Assembly (NCBI GenBank): GCA_033720735.1 | Contig: JAWWBX010000287.1 | Coordinates: 1 to 5,707 of the forward strand | Length of the DNA stretch: 5,707 nt | Reading direction: 5' to 3' | DNA from: B8-G4 sp033720735 | GTDB taxonomy: Bacteria; Bacteroidota; Bacteroidia; Chitinophagales; Saprospiraceae | Shown: piece after piece, positions 5,312 to 5,707 of the stretch | How positions within the stretch are numbered: position 1 is the stretch's first letter | Layout: each line of letters begins with the position of its first letter | The notes under the pieces: model-generated | Told to the model about the DNA's origin: nothing | The model's input: the letters and a program-made list of their open reading frames with translations, nothing else | Databases searched by the model: none | Position numbers and translations under genes: made by a program

Positions 5312-5707
5312 TCACCACAACTCCACCCGCCCATCACCGCGCAGGCACTCCAGCAGATTGCGTCGCACGTAATCATAAAAGGCATCCCGCGGCATCAACT
5401 CCGCCCCCAGCGACCGCAGATGGGGCGTGTCCTGCTGGCAGTCGATCAGCCAGAACCCCAGCGCCTGCAGATGCTGGCACAGGTGGACCAAAGCGACCTT
5501 GGAGGCATCACGCTGCAGGCTGAACATCGACTCCCCGTAAAACAACTTGCCCATTGCGACACCGTAGAGACCGCCGACAAGCTGCCCTTCCTGCCACACC
5601 TCGACCGAATGGGCATACCCGGACCGGTGCAGGGCACAATACGCATGTTGCATCTCGGGCACGATCCAGGTAGACGGCTGTTCCTTGCGCTCCACCGTCC
5701 GGCAGCA
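5312..5707 (-). CDS. aat: Leucyl/phenylalanyl-tRNA--protein transferase, C-terminal part (partial at 5')
   Basis: The frame is open from the right edge to a TGA at 5314-5312, giving 131 residues of a protein usually about 190-240 long, so the N-terminus is outside the window. Visible Aat motifs in order: CRTVERKEQPSTWI (cf. the 'C(A/R)...TWI' block), EMQHAYCALHRSGYAHSVEVW, LVGGLYGVAMGKLFYGESMF, SLQRDASKVALVHL, FWLIDCQQDTPHLRSLGAEL and a final PRDAFYDYV. The HSVE(V/T)W, GGLYG and GESMFS blocks form the GNAT-like acyl-transfer site. The enzyme transfers Leu or Phe from tRNA to N-terminal Lys or Arg of proteins, marking them for ClpS/ClpAP degradation (the N-degron pathway); it acts in the cytoplasm. 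The GTG at 5695 is not taken as the start because conserved residues continue upstream of it. No frame damage is seen. Confidence 0.95.
   Translation of the reverse strand, partial: CCRTVERKEQPSTWIVPEMQHAYCALHRSGYAHSVEVWQEGQLVGGLYGVAMGKLFYGESMFSLQRDASKVALVHLCQHLQALGFWLIDCQQDTPHLRSLGAELMPRDAFYDYVRRNLLECLRGDGRVELW

Noticed and set aside
1..5707. CRISPR array, tRNA, rRNA or insertion sequence
   Set aside because: No regularly spaced repeats, no tRNA-like cloverleaf, no rRNA sequence and no transposase or terminal inverted repeats were seen on reading both strands.

Overview
The window is a bacterial chromosomal segment with moderately high G+C, mostly core genes on both strands. From its 5' end it carries: the last 33 codons of an ABC-3 family (Mn/Zn/Fe) transporter permease; a DtxR/MntR-type metal-sensing module in the same reading frame just after the permease stop; rbfA on the minus strand; a complete recG on the plus strand, divergent from rbfA; a small membrane-anchored coiled-coil protein; serA (D-3-phosphoglycerate dehydrogenase without an ACT domain); the scar of a hicBA toxin-antitoxin module on the minus strand; and the C-terminal part of aat (leucyl/phenylalanyl-tRNA--protein transferase), which runs off the right edge on the minus strand.

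The organism cannot be fixed from the sequence. It is a Gram-negative-type genome. Ribosome-binding sites are weak or absent before recG, rbfA and serA. The permease-DtxR arrangement and the SerA type are features I associate with Verrucomicrobiota, Planctomycetota and related groups; Verrucomicrobiota is a low-confidence guess.

Region by region: 1-733 is metal uptake and metal sensing. Permease and regulator share one frame and are separated by a single TAA (101-103), which falls inside what should be helix 1 of the regulator's DNA-binding domain. 709-1083 is rbfA, whose 3' end overlaps the regulator's 3' end by 25 bp. 1155-3269 is recG, with all helicase motifs intact. 3404-3727 is the coiled-coil protein, with a good ribosome-binding site. 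3820-4788 is serA, preceded by an 8-bp inverted repeat that ends 9 nt before its start codon. 4789-5311 is AT-richer accessory sequence holding the hicBA remnant. 5312-5707 is aat.

The genes do not form one pathway. They cover metal homeostasis, ribosome maturation, replication-fork repair, serine synthesis and N-degron tagging. I found no large undescribed system. The two most informative observations are the in-frame stop that splits a likely permease-DtxR fusion, and a hicB/hicA fusion scar that appears to have formed by deletion between short matching sequences and to have inactivated the toxin-antitoxin pair.
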